Assembly (NCBI GenBank): GCA_041913905.1
Contig: JAYSEK010000003.1
Span: 1-64,000 of the forward strand
From: Roseateles_B sp041913905
Lineage (GTDB): Bacteria > Pseudomonadota > Gammaproteobacteria > Burkholderiales > Burkholderiaceae_C
DNA: 64,000 bases
Reading direction: 5' to 3'
The position numbers and the translations under genes are program-made. The notes beneath the pieces are model-generated. The model saw nothing but the letters and a program-made list of their open reading frames with translations, did no database searches and was not told the DNA's origin. Position 1 is the first letter of the stretch; every line of letters begins with the position of its first letter. Shown one piece after another: positions 42,058 through 51,404 of this stretch.

Positions 42058-42129
42058 GCCGCGCGCAATGACAGCTGCGGCTCCGGGATCACCCTGAGAC
42101 ACCGAGGCCCGGAGCCGAAGACCGGGCTC

Positions 42130-43041
42130 TCAGCGCACGCCCGGCGTTCGACGCAGCAGCTCGAATTCGGCGCTGATCAGCTCGGCCACATGCCGCACCC
42201 GAGGCAGGCCGGCCGAGCGCTGGTGGCTGACCAGGAAGAGGTCGCCGCGGTACTCGCCCAGGGGGATGGGCAGTTCGACGAGCCCGTCCAGCGCGCTGTG
42301 CCGGTGCAGGGCCCGGGCCATCACCAGCACGCCGGCGCCGGCACGGCAGGCGGCCAGCTGCACGAGGTAGTCGTCCGAGCTGAAGGCCGGACGGAAGCCG
42401 GGAATGGCCGCCGCCAGCGCCTGGTTCACCTGCTGATCCTCGTAGGGCGGCGCCCAGACGATCCAGTCCAGTTCGGCCAGGCTCAGCTGTTGCGCGGGCG
42501 CCGGCAGCCGGGCTGCATAGGCCGGGCTGGCATAGGCCACGATGGGGCAGCAGATCTGGTCCAGGATCAGCAGTTCCTTGTCCGCCGGGCGGCTGGTGCG
42601 CAGGGCCAGGTCGGCTTCCCCGCGCGCCAGGTTGAGGGTCTCGACGCCGGACAGCGCCTCCAGCCGCAGCCCCGGCTGCTGCAGCAGCAACTGCGCGGCC
42701 AGTGGCGCCAGCAGCTCGAAGGCCATGCGCGGCGGCGCGGCGACCCGCACCTTGCCTTCCAGGCGCTCGCGGGGGCGGCTCAGCGCGGTATCGGCCTCCA
42801 GGGCCCATTCGGCCATGCGCTGGGCCGAGGGCAGCAGGCGCTGGCCCGCGGCGGTCAGCCGGCAGCCCTGCGCCTGGCGCATGAACAGGGGCTCGCCCAC
42901 GCTCTCCTCCAGCTCGGCGATGCGGCGCGAGAGCGTGGGCTGGGCCAGGCGCAGCAGGCGCGCCGCTGCGCTGAAGCTGCCGGATTCGGCCACGCAGAGG
43001 AAGAGTTGCAGATCGTCCCAACGCAGGTGCTCGCGTCCCAT
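42130..43041 (-). CDS. LysR-family transcriptional regulator
   Basis: 303 aa. N-terminal winged helix (LQLFLCVAESGSFSAAARLL, then QPTLSRRIAELEE) and C-terminal effector-binding domain (VRVAAPPRMAFELLAPL). The ATG at 43041 fits the family start. It is divergent from the lipoprotein hydrolase gene (98 bp between starts), which is the usual LysR target arrangement, and lies upstream of the TonB receptor. The ligand is unknown. Confidence 0.94.
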   Translation of the reverse strand: MGREHLRWDDLQLFLCVAESGSFSAAARLLRLAQPTLSRRIAELEESVGEPLFMRQAQGCRLTAAGQRLLPSAQRMAEWALEADTALSRPRERLEGKVRVAAPPRMAFELLAPLAAQLLLQQPGLRLEALSGVETLNLARGEADLALRTSRPADKELLILDQICCPIVAYASPAYAARLPAPAQQLSLAELDWIVWAPPYEDQQVNQALAAAIPGFRPAFSSDDYLVQLAACRAGAGVLVMARALHRHSALDGLVELPIPLGEYRGDLFLVSHQRSAGLPRVRHVAELISAEFELLRRTPGVR

Positions 43042-43139
43042 GAAGCCATCTCTTTTTGCATGGGCCGATCAGAACTTGGTCGATTCCCAAGCCGCCCTCA
43101 CCGTGAAAGCATGCGGTCCATGATGAATTGGAGGCTAGC

Positions 43140-44144
43140 ATGGGTCATGGAATCGTGAAGAAGACGGCAGCGCAGCTGATGCGTCAAGTGCGCGTCTGCG
43201 CCAGGCGAGCGATGCGCGGCAGAACCTTGCTCCTGGGGGCGGTGGCCGGGCTGGTGTTGGTGGCCTGTGCGCCCACCGCGCACCAGGCGCAGCGCGAGGG
43301 CACGGGCCGGCCGGTGGGCTGGGCCCAGATGGAAGCCGTGCTGGATAAGCCCGGCCCCATCGAGCTGGACACCGTGGCCAGCGCCTCCGCGGTGTCGAAC
43401 CTGGACGGGCTGCTCAATCTGGACCACCCGCAGGCCCGCGCGGCCGGCCTGCGCAACCGCGACGAGCCCATCCAGATCTTTCTGCACGTGCTCAAACATC
43501 CCGACCGCGGGGTCTACCTCGTGGACACCGGCGTCGCCCAGGCGCTGATGCAGAAGCCGCAGGACTGGGGCCTCAACGCCTTTCTGCGGCGGGCCATGAA
43601 GTTCGAGCAGATGCGGCTGAGCCGCAGCAGCGGCGAGGTGCTGCGCGACCTGGGTCAACCCGTGCAAGGCGTGCTGCTCACGCATCTGCACGTGGACCAC
43701 ATCAGCGGCCTGCCCGACCTGCCGCTGGACCTGCCCATCTATGCGGGCCCCGGCGAGACCACCGAATGGCACTGGACCAATCTACTCGTCCACAGCGTCA
43801 GCGACGCGCTGCTCAAGGGGCGTCCGCCGCTGCGGGCCTGGCCTTTCGAGGCGCCGCTGGGGCAGGATCCGCTGGCGGTGCTGGATGTCTTCGGCGACGG
43901 CTCGGTCTTCGCCCTGCATGCGCCCGGCCATACCGCCGGCACCACCGCCTACCTGCTGCGCACCACGCAGGGGCCGGTGCTGCTGGCGGGTGACACCTGC
44001 CACACCCGCTGGGGCTGGGAGCACGGGGTGGAGCCGGGCGACTTCACCCGCGATGCGGGCCGCGGCGCCCGCAGCTTCCAGGCGCTGAAGGCTTTGGCGG
44101 CGCGGCACCCGGCCTTGCAGGTGCGGCTGGGGCACCAGAGTTGA
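43140..44144 (+). CDS. Lipoprotein metallo-beta-lactamase-fold hydrolase
   Basis: 334 aa from the ATG at 43140, placed 5 bases after GGAGG. A lipobox LVAC gives lipidated Cys43. A later Met (residue 25, MRGRTLLLG) would give a more typical short lipoprotein signal. The metal site THLHVDHISG (HxHxDH), with GHTAGT and AGDTCH, marks a di-zinc hydrolase of the AHL-lactonase/glyoxalase-II superfamily. The substrate is unknown. It is divergent from the LysR gene, which may control it. Confidence 0.87.
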   Translation: MGHGIVKKTAAQLMRQVRVCARRAMRGRTLLLGAVAGLVLVACAPTAHQAQREGTGRPVGWAQMEAVLDKPGPIELDTVASASAVSNLDGLLNLDHPQARAAGLRNRDEPIQIFLHVLKHPDRGVYLVDTGVAQALMQKPQDWGLNAFLRRAMKFEQMRLSRSSGEVLRDLGQPVQGVLLTHLHVDHISGLPDLPLDLPIYAGPGETTEWHWTNLLVHSVSDALLKGRPPLRAWPFEAPLGQDPLAVLDVFGDGSVFALHAPGHTAGTTAYLLRTTQGPVLLAGDTCHTRWGWEHGVEPGDFTRDAGRGARSFQALKALAARHPALQVRLGHQS

Positions 44145-44187
44145 GCTCAGCGCGGCTGCACCAGCCCCTCATGCCGGTGGCGGCTCG

Positions 44188-44940
44188 TCAAACCGTCAGC
44201 CCGCCGGACACCTCCAGCACGGCGCCGTTGACATAGCTGGCCTCGTCGCTGGCCAGAAAGGCATAGACGTTGGCGACTTCGGCAGGGCTGCCCAGGCGGC
44301 GCAGGGGCACTTCCTCCTGCATCTGGCCCAACAGCTTGTCGGGGATGGTGGCGAGGATGGGCGTTTCGATGAAACCCGGCGCGACGGCATTGACGCGCAC
44401 ACCCTTGGGGCCCAGCTCGCGGCTCCAGGTCTTGGTGAAGCCGATCACGCCGAACTTGGCGGCGGCATAGTTGGTCTGGCCGAAGTTGCCATAGATGCCC
44501 ACCACCGAGGAGGCGTTGAGGATCACCCCGCTGCCCTGCGCCACCATGCTGTCGACGACGGCCTGGGCGCAGTGGAAGACGCCGCGCAGATTGACGTCGA
44601 TGACGGCGTCGAACTGCTGCAGCGTCATCTTCTGCAGCCGGGCGTCCTGCGTGATGCCGGCGTTGTTGACCAGCACGTCGATGCGGCCGAAGCGGGTCTT
44701 GACTGCAGCGGCCATCGCGTCGACCTCGGCGCGGTCGGTGACGGACAGCGCAAAGCCCAGGGCCTCGGCGCCGGCCGCGCGGCACTGGGCCACGGCGGCG
44801 TCGACCGCGTCCTGGCGCAGGTCGCAGACGATGACGACGGCACCTTCCTGCGCGAACTTCAGCGCCGTCGCCAGGCCGATGCCCTGGGCGGCGCCGGTGA
44901 TGATGGAAACCTTGCCTTCGAGGCGGCGTGCGGGATTCAT
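44188..44940 (-). CDS. Short-chain dehydrogenase, FabG/acetoacetyl-CoA reductase-like
   Basis: 250 aa. NADP site TGAAQGIGLA, NNAG, catalytic Ser in NASSVVGIYG and Tyr/Lys in NYAAAKFG. The closing segment (VNGAVLEVSGGLTV) is FabG-like. It is most like 3-oxoacyl-ACP reductases, but isolated members act on many ketones. Its start overlaps the stop of the esterase gene by ATGA. It is probably not the main fabG, since no fatty-acid cluster surrounds it. Confidence 0.9.
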   Translation of the reverse strand: MNPARRLEGKVSIITGAAQGIGLATALKFAQEGAVVIVCDLRQDAVDAAVAQCRAAGAEALGFALSVTDRAEVDAMAAAVKTRFGRIDVLVNNAGITQDARLQKMTLQQFDAVIDVNLRGVFHCAQAVVDSMVAQGSGVILNASSVVGIYGNFGQTNYAAAKFGVIGFTKTWSRELGPKGVRVNAVAPGFIETPILATIPDKLLGQMQEEVPLRRLGSPAEVANVYAFLASDEASYVNGAVLEVSGGLTV

Positions 44941-45545
44941 AGCTGCAGAAACTCCGTCAGTTCAGGGAGGTAGTCGTCGAAATCGGAGAGGCCGTGGTCG
45001 CTGCCCTCCAGCAGTTTGATGCGGCTGCCGGCGTAGCGGGCGTGCATCTCGCGCCAGTCCAGCACCTCGTCGCCCTTGGCGATCACCGCCAGGATCTGCC
45101 GCGGGCGGGCGATGCTGCCAGGGGTCAGGTCTTGCGCGATGGCGCGCAGCTCGTCCACGAACTCGGGGCGGAAGAAGAAGCGCTCCTCGGGGTTCTGCCA
45201 GCAGCTGTGCTCGCCGATGTAGCGCGACAGGTCGCGCGCCGGATCCACCGCTGGGTTCAGCAGCACGGCGCGGCAGCCGGTGTGCTGCTGCACCCAGCTG
45301 GCATAGAAGCCGCCGAGCGAGCTGCCCATCACGGCCAGGCGGTCGCGGGGCCAGGCCGCGATCAGTCGCTGGATCAGCTCGATGGCCTCGCGCGGCGACG
45401 GCGGCAGCTGGGGCGCCAGCCAGACCAGGTCGGGGCGTTGCTCGGCCACCCAGCGCGCCATGCGCTGGGCCTTGGCCGAGCGGGGCGAGGAGCGGAAGCC
45501 GTGCAGGTAGAGCAGGTGGGTGCTGCGGGGCGCGGGGGCGTTCAT
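44937..45545 (-). CDS. YqiA/YcfP-like alpha/beta-hydrolase
   Basis: 202 aa. LLYLHGFRSSPRSAKA near the N-terminus, nucleophile Ser in VMGSSLGGFYASW, and a late His in EGSDHGLSDFDDYLP. The family UPF0227/YqiA has esterase activity with no settled physiological substrate. It is translationally coupled to the downstream SDR gene. Confidence 0.9.
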   Translation of the reverse strand: MNAPAPRSTHLLYLHGFRSSPRSAKAQRMARWVAEQRPDLVWLAPQLPPSPREAIELIQRLIAAWPRDRLAVMGSSLGGFYASWVQQHTGCRAVLLNPAVDPARDLSRYIGEHSCWQNPEERFFFRPEFVDELRAIAQDLTPGSIARPRQILAVIAKGDEVLDWREMHARYAGSRIKLLEGSDHGLSDFDDYLPELTEFLQL

Positions 45546-45664
45546 GGCGAGGCAGTCTAGCGCCAGGGGCCGGCAGCGGCTGTCGAATGGGCGTCATCCG
45601 CGGATGCCCGCCTGCGGCGTGCGATGAAGCGCGGTTTGCTAGGTGCGAGTGGGGTGGCCCTGCA

Positions 45665-45692
45665 TTGACGGCCGGTGGGCGCGCCCCACAAT
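45665..45692 (+). promoter_or_regulatory. Candidate promoter of the metalloprotease gene
   Basis: TTGACG and CACAAT separated by 16 bases, about 80 bp before the start codon. The -10 is weak. Confidence 0.3.
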
Positions 45693-45771
45693 GGGCGGCT
45701 TGTCGTCGGCCGGGGAGGCGGCGCCCAGGCGCGCTTGCTGGAGGCCGACCCGATCAAGGAAAGTGAAACCC

Positions 45772-48438
45772 ATGACCCAGACTTCATCCCACATTCCCGC
45801 TCACCGCCTGAGCCTGCTGACCTTGGCCGCCCTGGCCATCGCCAGCCAGGCCGCCATGGCGCAGGGCAATGGCGCGGCACCGGCCGCTCCCGCCAGCGCG
45901 GCCTCGGCGCCCGCTGCGCCCAAGCCGCCCGCCGATCCGTCCGCGCCCAAGCCCTTTGCCGACGTGGTCAAGGAGGCCAAGAGCCAGGACGGCCTGTTCC
46001 CGATCTGGCGCAAGGACGAGAAGGTCTGGATCGAGATCCCCAAGGCCCAGCTGAACAAGCCCTTCCTCTTCGCCGTCAACGTCGCCAATGGCGTGGGCGA
46101 GCGTGGCCTCTATGCCAGCCAGATGGGTCGCGTGCACCTGGCCGAATGGCGCCGTGTGGGCAACCAGCTGCAGCTCGTCGCGCTGAACACCAAGTTCCGT
46201 GCCGAGGGCGGCAACCGCCTGGCCTCGGAACAGGCCTTCTCGCCCAGCCTGCTGGCGGCCTCGCCGGTGGCCAGTGCCGAGCATGCCGAGCGCAAGTCCT
46301 TCCTGGTCGATGCCAGCCTGCTGCTGACCGACATCCCGGGCCTGTCCACCCGCCTGGAATATGCCTATCGCCTGCCCTTCGGCCCGGATCGCGCCAACAG
46401 CTTCTTCGAGGCCACCCGCGCCGAGGCCGGCCTGAGCACCCTGACCGCCCGGCTGCACTTCGCGACGCCGCGCATCCCCGCGCCACCGCTGACGCCATCC
46501 CCCATCCCCATGCCCAGCGCGCCGCAGGCCACGCCCGACCCGCGCAGCCTGTTCATGAGCCTGGTCTACAGCTTCAAGGCGCTGCCCGAGCAGCCCATGA
46601 AAACCCGCCTGGCCGATCCGCGCCTGGGTCATTTCGCCGAGTCCTACACCGACCTCAGCGAGGACTACAAGCCCAACACCCGCGTGCACCACATCAAGCG
46701 CTGGCGCCTGGAGAAGGCCGACGCCAGTGCCGCGCTGTCCGCGCCGGTGCAGCCCATCACGTACTGGCTGGACAAGAACATCCCGGTCAAGTACCGCAAG
46801 GCGGTGGAAGAGGGCATCCTCGAATGGAACAAGGCCTTCGAGAAGATCGGCTTCAAGAACGCCATCGTCGCCAAGCAGCAGCCCGATGATGCCGATTGGG
46901 ACAATATGGACGCCGGCCATGCGTCCATCCGCTGGTTCGTGGGCGCCGATGTGGGCTTTGCCATCGGCCCCAGCCACGCCGACCCGCGCACCGGTGAGAT
47001 CCTGGACGCCGACATCGGCATGAGTGATGTCTTCGCGCGCGGCTCGCGCCGATTCCTGGTCGAGGATGTGAACCGCCCGTTGGGCCAGGCAGCCCATGCC
47101 GGTCATGCCGGCCATCAGGATGCCGAAGCCTGCCGCTACGCGCAGGAAGCCGTCAGCGAGATGGACTTCGCGATGGACGTGCTCGAAGCCCGCGGCGAGA
47201 TCCAGCCCGACAGCCCCGAGGCCGAGGCCTTCGTCCATGCCGTGATCCGCGACGTGATCATGCACGAGGTGGGTCACACCCTGGGCCTGAAGCACAACTT
47301 CAAGGCGTCCACCACCGTCACCCAGGCGCAGCTGCTGGACAAGGCCTGGACCGACGCCCACGGCATCTCGGGCTCGGTGATGGACTACAACGCCTACAAC
47401 CTCTCGCTCAAGGGCGAGCCGCACGGCGCGCTGACCAACACCACGCTGGGGGCCTACGACTACTGGGCCATCGAGTACGCCTACAAGCCCTTGCCCGCCG
47501 AGACGGAGGCGAAGGACCTGCTCGCCATCGCCGCGCGCAGCACCGAGCCGGCCCTGGCCTATGCGGACGATGCCGACGCCGATCTCTTCGGTGGCATCGA
47601 CCCGCTGGCCAACCGCTTCGACCTGGGCGCCGACCCGCTGGCCTACTACAAGCGCCGCCTCAAGCTCTCGCAGGAGCTGTGGGCCCGCGTGCAGGAGCGC
47701 CAGCCCAAGCTGGGGGATGACCCGCTGCGCCAGCGCCGCGTGCTGCTGGGTGGTTTCAGCCAACTGGGCCGTGCGGCCGAGCTGGTGGGCAAGTACGTGG
47801 GCGGCATGTACATGCAGCGCGAGCTGCCCGGCATGAGCACGCAGCCGGCCTTCAAGCCGGTCGAGCCGGCCCGCCAGCGCGAGGCCCTGGACTTCCTGGC
47901 CAAGGGCCTGTTCAGCGCCGACAGCTTCCGCTTCAAGCCGGAGTTCCTGAGCACGCTGACGGTGGACTACAACGAGTGGGAACGCGCCGGCCCCGTGGAC
48001 ATCCCCGGCGCCGTCGCCCGCATCCAGAACGTGGCGCTGGACCGTCTCTACAGCGCCGGCACCGCCCAGCGCCTGATGGACTTGCCGGGCTTCGTTCCTG
48101 AGAAGGAGCGCCGGGGCCTGATCTCGCTCAACGAGGTCTATGCCAGCACCCAGGCCGCGATCTGGAGCGAGCTCAAGACCGGCGGTGAGATCGACCGCCT
48201 GCGCCGCAATCTGCAGCGCGAACACCTGAAGCGCCTGCAGTCCATCCTGACCCGCGGCGGCGCGCCCGGCGTGCTGGCCGACGCCTATGCGCTGGCCCGC
48301 CTGCATGCCAACCAGCTGCAGTCGGAGCTGCGCACGGCCGTGGCCCGCGGCGGGCAGTCGGTCGAGACGCGCGCGCATCTGGCTGAGTCTCTCGACATGC
48401 TTTCCAACCTGCTCAAAGCCAGCATGCAGCGGAGCTGA
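45772..48438 (+). CDS. Exported zinc metalloprotease (DUF5117/DUF5118-like)
   Basis: 888 aa with a signal peptide (LSLLTLAALAIASQAAMAQ) and an Ala/Pro-rich stretch. The catalytic zinc motif is HEVGHTLGLKHNF, about residue 501, a metzincin-like HExxHxxGxxHN pattern. The N-terminal domain (SQDGLFPIWRKDEKVWIEI) is the DUF5118/5117 type. Family members are large periplasmic or secreted peptidases without a known substrate. The ATG at 45772 follows AAGGAAAG. A clear terminator follows, so it is monocistronic. Confidence 0.92.
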   Translation: MTQTSSHIPAHRLSLLTLAALAIASQAAMAQGNGAAPAAPASAASAPAAPKPPADPSAPKPFADVVKEAKSQDGLFPIWRKDEKVWIEIPKAQLNKPFLFAVNVANGVGERGLYASQMGRVHLAEWRRVGNQLQLVALNTKFRAEGGNRLASEQAFSPSLLAASPVASAEHAERKSFLVDASLLLTDIPGLSTRLEYAYRLPFGPDRANSFFEATRAEAGLSTLTARLHFATPRIPAPPLTPSPIPMPSAPQATPDPRSLFMSLVYSFKALPEQPMKTRLADPRLGHFAESYTDLSEDYKPNTRVHHIKRWRLEKADASAALSAPVQPITYWLDKNIPVKYRKAVEEGILEWNKAFEKIGFKNAIVAKQQPDDADWDNMDAGHASIRWFVGADVGFAIGPSHADPRTGEILDADIGMSDVFARGSRRFLVEDVNRPLGQAAHAGHAGHQDAEACRYAQEAVSEMDFAMDVLEARGEIQPDSPEAEAFVHAVIRDVIMHEVGHTLGLKHNFKASTTVTQAQLLDKAWTDAHGISGSVMDYNAYNLSLKGEPHGALTNTTLGAYDYWAIEYAYKPLPAETEAKDLLAIAARSTEPALAYADDADADLFGGIDPLANRFDLGADPLAYYKRRLKLSQELWARVQERQPKLGDDPLRQRRVLLGGFSQLGRAAELVGKYVGGMYMQRELPGMSTQPAFKPVEPARQREALDFLAKGLFSADSFRFKPEFLSTLTVDYNEWERAGPVDIPGAVARIQNVALDRLYSAGTAQRLMDLPGFVPEKERRGLISLNEVYASTQAAIWSELKTGGEIDRLRRNLQREHLKRLQSILTRGGAPGVLADAYALARLHANQLQSELRTAVARGGQSVETRAHLAESLDMLSNLLKASMQRS

Positions 48439-48455
48439 TCGTCGCTCCATGACCC

Positions 48456-48492
48456 AAGCCGGCCCGAGCGCCATGCCTGGGCCGGCTTTTTC
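48456..48492 (+). terminator. Intrinsic terminator of the metalloprotease gene
   Basis: Stem AAGCCGGCCC / GGGCCGGCTT with a 13-base loop and six T, 18 bp after the stop codon. Confidence 0.93.
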
Positions 48493-48546
48493 CGTTGTCC
48501 ATGCGCGCCGGCGCATGCCCTTGAGCATGGCGCCAGTGGTGGCAGA

Positions 48547-48634
48547 GCCGGGATGCGGGGGCGGGCTTGCGCAGGTTAAGGAGGAGGGCCAAAGGCCCGG
48601 GGGACACGGAGCAAGGCCGCCCCCGCATCCCGGC
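48547..48634. repeat. 88-bp palindromic element
   Basis: Outer arms 48547-48570 and 48611-48634 pair at 23 of 24 positions. An inner GGGCC-AAA-GGCCC hairpin sits near the centre. It lies downstream of a terminator and upstream of nadB, in non-coding DNA. It may be a REP/BIME-type extragenic element; no second copy is visible here. Confidence 0.7.
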
Positions 48635-48833
48635 GCACACTCGGTCAACGCCTGGACGCAAGTCGGCATGGCGCGGTCTACGGCCGGCGTCTGCCATGCC
48701 TTGCTTCATTCGAACCACCAGTCCTGCGACGCCACACTTTGTCCTCCACGCAGGCTCCCCTTCCGCCCCGCTCCTAGAATCAGGCACCTTTTGCGATGAC
48801 GCCGCCCTGAAGCGGTGGCGTGCCGAACGATTC

Positions 48834-50447
48834 ATGAGCGCTGCTGTTTCCCAACTTCCCGTGGTCATCGTGGGCGCTGGCCTGGCTGGCCTGACCGTCG
48901 CCCTGCACCTGGCGGACCAGGTTCCCGTGATCGTGCTGGCCAAGCGCGAACTGGGCGAGGCCGCGACGGCCTGGGCGCAGGGCGGCATCGTCGGCGTGCT
49001 GGGCAGCGACGACAGCATCGACAGCCATGTGCGAGACACGCAGGATGCCGGTGCCGGCCTGGTCGACGAGGCCACCGCCCGCTTCATCGCCGAACGCAGC
49101 GCCGAGGCCGTGGAATGGCTGGTGCGCCAGGGTGTGCCCTTCACCCCCGAGGCCGGCGGCCCCCTGGGTCTGCACCTCACCCGCGAAGGCGGCCACGCCG
49201 TGCGCCGCATCGCACATGCGGCCGATGCCACCGGCAAGGCCATCCACGAGCGCTTGCTGGCGGCCGCCCAGGCCCATCCCAACATCCAGCTGCGCGAGCG
49301 CTGGATGGCGCTGGATCTGATCACCTCGCGCCATGTCCAACGCGAGGAGGAGCCGCGCTGCTACGGCATCTACGCGCTGGACATCGACAGCCGCCGCGTC
49401 GAGACCCTGGCCGCGCGCGCCGTGGTGATGGCCACCGGCGGTGCGGGCAAGGTCTATCGCTACACCACCAACCCCGACACCTCGACGGGCGACGGCATCG
49501 CCATGGCCTGGCGCGCCGGCTGCCGGGTGGCGAACATGGAGTTCATCCAGTTCCACCCCACCTGCCTGTACGTGCCCAACGCGCATCCGCAGGACCGCGG
49601 CTTCCTGATCACCGAGGCCCTGCGCGGCGAAGGCGGCTACCTCACGCTGCCCGACGGCACGCGCTTCATGGCCGCGCACGACGAGCGCATGGAGCTGGCC
49701 CCGCGTGACATCGTCGCCCGCGCCATCGACTTCGAGATGAAGAAGCACGGCCTGGACCATGTCTGGCTGGACGCCCGTCATCTGGGCGAAGACTTCCTCA
49801 AGAGCCATTTCCCCACCATCCATGCGCGCTGCCTCAAGCTGGGCATCGACATCGCCAAGCAGCCCATCCCCGTGGTGCCGGCCGTGCACTTCACCTGCGG
49901 CGGTGTGGTGACGGACCTGCAGGGCCGCTGCGACCTGCCGGGCCTCTACGCCGTGGGCGAGACGGCCTACACCGGCCTGCATGGTGCCAACCGCCTGGCC
50001 AGCAACTCGCTGCTGGAATGCGTGGTGCTGGGTCGCACCTGCGCTGAAGACATCCAGGCCCAGCCCGAGCTGCCGCCGGCCCCGCTGCCGGCCTGGGATG
50101 AAAGCCAGGTGGAGGATGCCGACGAACAGGTGGTGATCGCCCACAACTGGGACGAGCTGCGCCTGCTGATGTGGAACTACGTCGGCATCGTGCGCACGAC
50201 GCGGCGGCTCGAGCGGGCGCTGCACCGCATCAAGCTGCTCAAGAGCGAGATCGACGACTACTACGCCAACTTCCGCGTCACTCGCGACCTGCTGGAGTTG
50301 CGCAACCTGGTCGACTGCGCCGAGCTGATCGTGCGTTCGGCGCTGCTGCGCCACGAGAGCCGCGGCCTGCATTTCAGTCGCGACTATCCGCGCACGCTGC
50401 CGGTGAGTTTTCCCACCGTGCTGATCGCGGAGCGCAACAGGGCCTGA
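48834..50447 (+). CDS. nadB: L-aspartate oxidase
   Basis: FAD enzyme that oxidises L-aspartate to iminoaspartate, first step of de novo NAD synthesis. 537 aa from MSAAVSQLPVVIVGAGLAG. FAD-binding GAGLAGLTVALHLA; ATAWAQGGIVGVLG; HPTCLY; HFTCGGV; and HGANRLASNSLLECVVLG are all present. NadA, which uses its product, is encoded 2.4 kb away on the other strand; nadC is not in the window. The upstream extension of the frame lies in the palindrome region and is rejected. Confidence 0.97.
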   Translation: MSAAVSQLPVVIVGAGLAGLTVALHLADQVPVIVLAKRELGEAATAWAQGGIVGVLGSDDSIDSHVRDTQDAGAGLVDEATARFIAERSAEAVEWLVRQGVPFTPEAGGPLGLHLTREGGHAVRRIAHAADATGKAIHERLLAAAQAHPNIQLRERWMALDLITSRHVQREEEPRCYGIYALDIDSRRVETLAARAVVMATGGAGKVYRYTTNPDTSTGDGIAMAWRAGCRVANMEFIQFHPTCLYVPNAHPQDRGFLITEALRGEGGYLTLPDGTRFMAAHDERMELAPRDIVARAIDFEMKKHGLDHVWLDARHLGEDFLKSHFPTIHARCLKLGIDIAKQPIPVVPAVHFTCGGVVTDLQGRCDLPGLYAVGETAYTGLHGANRLASNSLLECVVLGRTCAEDIQAQPELPPAPLPAWDESQVEDADEQVVIAHNWDELRLLMWNYVGIVRTTRRLERALHRIKLLKSEIDDYYANFRVTRDLLELRNLVDCAELIVRSALLRHESRGLHFSRDYPRTLPVSFPTVLIAERNRA

Positions 50448-50531
50448 AGACGACCGCACAGGCGCGACCGCAACGCCGTCGCACGTCAGCCGGGCTTGTT
50501 GGCGCGGCGGCTCTGACCGTATGCTTGGCCC

Positions 50532-51350
50532 ATGCCAAGCGCTTTGCCAAACCCGTTGCCGCGCCTCTGGCGCAGCCGCCTGCTGGTCTTTCTGGCGGGC
50601 CTGTGCCTTCTTGTCGCGAACGCCCGGGCCTCAGACGCGCCCAGGGTCTGGCGCGTCTGCATCGCGGACTGGTCCTTGCCACCGTTCCTGTACAGCGAGC
50701 CCGGTCGACAGGGCTTGATCGAGACGCTGATGATCGAGGCAGGGCGCGATGTGGGTTTGAACGTGCTGATCCTGCGACTGCCCTCCAGGCGCTGTGCACT
50801 GATGGCTCAAGCGGAGGAGGTCGACGCGGCCGTGGCTGCCGTCACGGCCGCCAATCTGGCGCGTTATGCGTTCCCCATGCACCAGGGCGAGGTCGACAGC
50901 CAGCGCCGTCTGGTGACGGTCAATCTGGTCTGGGTCAAGCGCGCGGGGTCGCCGCTGGACTGGGATGGGCGCAAGCTGCTGGGCGTTGAGCAGCCGGGAA
51001 AGATCAAGGTGGGGATACGCATTGGCTTTCCTGCCCTGCGTGAAGAGCTGGAGGCGCTTGGGGCTACCGTGGACGACACGGCGCTGCAGGCGACACAGCT
51101 CTTCAACAAACTCTCCCGCGCGCGGGTCGATCTGGCCGTCTGTCTGCAGCAGGAAGTGCCGGGCGCGCTGGCAGACCCTTCGCTGGGCCGGCTGGTGGTG
51201 CTGCCCAAGGCCATGAAGACCTTCGATTTCTATGCCATCACGCAACGCCACCTGTCACCCGAGCTGCAGGTGCGGGTGGAGGGCTGGTGGGAGGCCATCG
51301 GCCGGCGGCGCGAGGCCATCCTGAACACTGTTCCGGCGCAGCCACGCTGA
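50532..51350 (+). CDS. Periplasmic amino-acid-type solute-binding protein (SBP family 3-like)
   Basis: 272 aa with a signal peptide ending near NARA (LLVFLAGLCLLVANARAS). The mature domain opens RVWRVCIADWSLPPFLY, as in family-3 binding proteins, and includes KVGIRIGFPALREELEALG and VDLAVCLQQE. No transporter genes adjoin it, so it may be an orphan receptor or a non-transport member. It lies 84 bp downstream of nadB. Confidence 0.82.
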   Translation: MPSALPNPLPRLWRSRLLVFLAGLCLLVANARASDAPRVWRVCIADWSLPPFLYSEPGRQGLIETLMIEAGRDVGLNVLILRLPSRRCALMAQAEEVDAAVAAVTAANLARYAFPMHQGEVDSQRRLVTVNLVWVKRAGSPLDWDGRKLLGVEQPGKIKVGIRIGFPALREELEALGATVDDTALQATQLFNKLSRARVDLAVCLQQEVPGALADPSLGRLVVLPKAMKTFDFYAITQRHLSPELQVRVEGWWEAIGRRREAILNTVPAQPR

Positions 51351-51404
51351 TGCGGGCAGCGCCGTTTCGGGACGACCGGACTGGGACGCGTCAGGAAGCG
51401 TCGT

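Larger units (their letters stand above)
48439..48833. other. 395-bp region between the metalloprotease gene and nadB
   Basis: Holds the metalloprotease terminator (48456-48492) and an 88-bp imperfect palindrome (48547-48634). The remaining 200 bp before nadB contain no gene I can support; the nadB frame is open across it but does not resemble NadB. Confidence 0.6.

Noticed and set aside
48547..48634. Integron attC site
   Set aside because: The outer ends lack the GTTRRRY/RYYYAAC pair required for attC, and no integrase is nearby.
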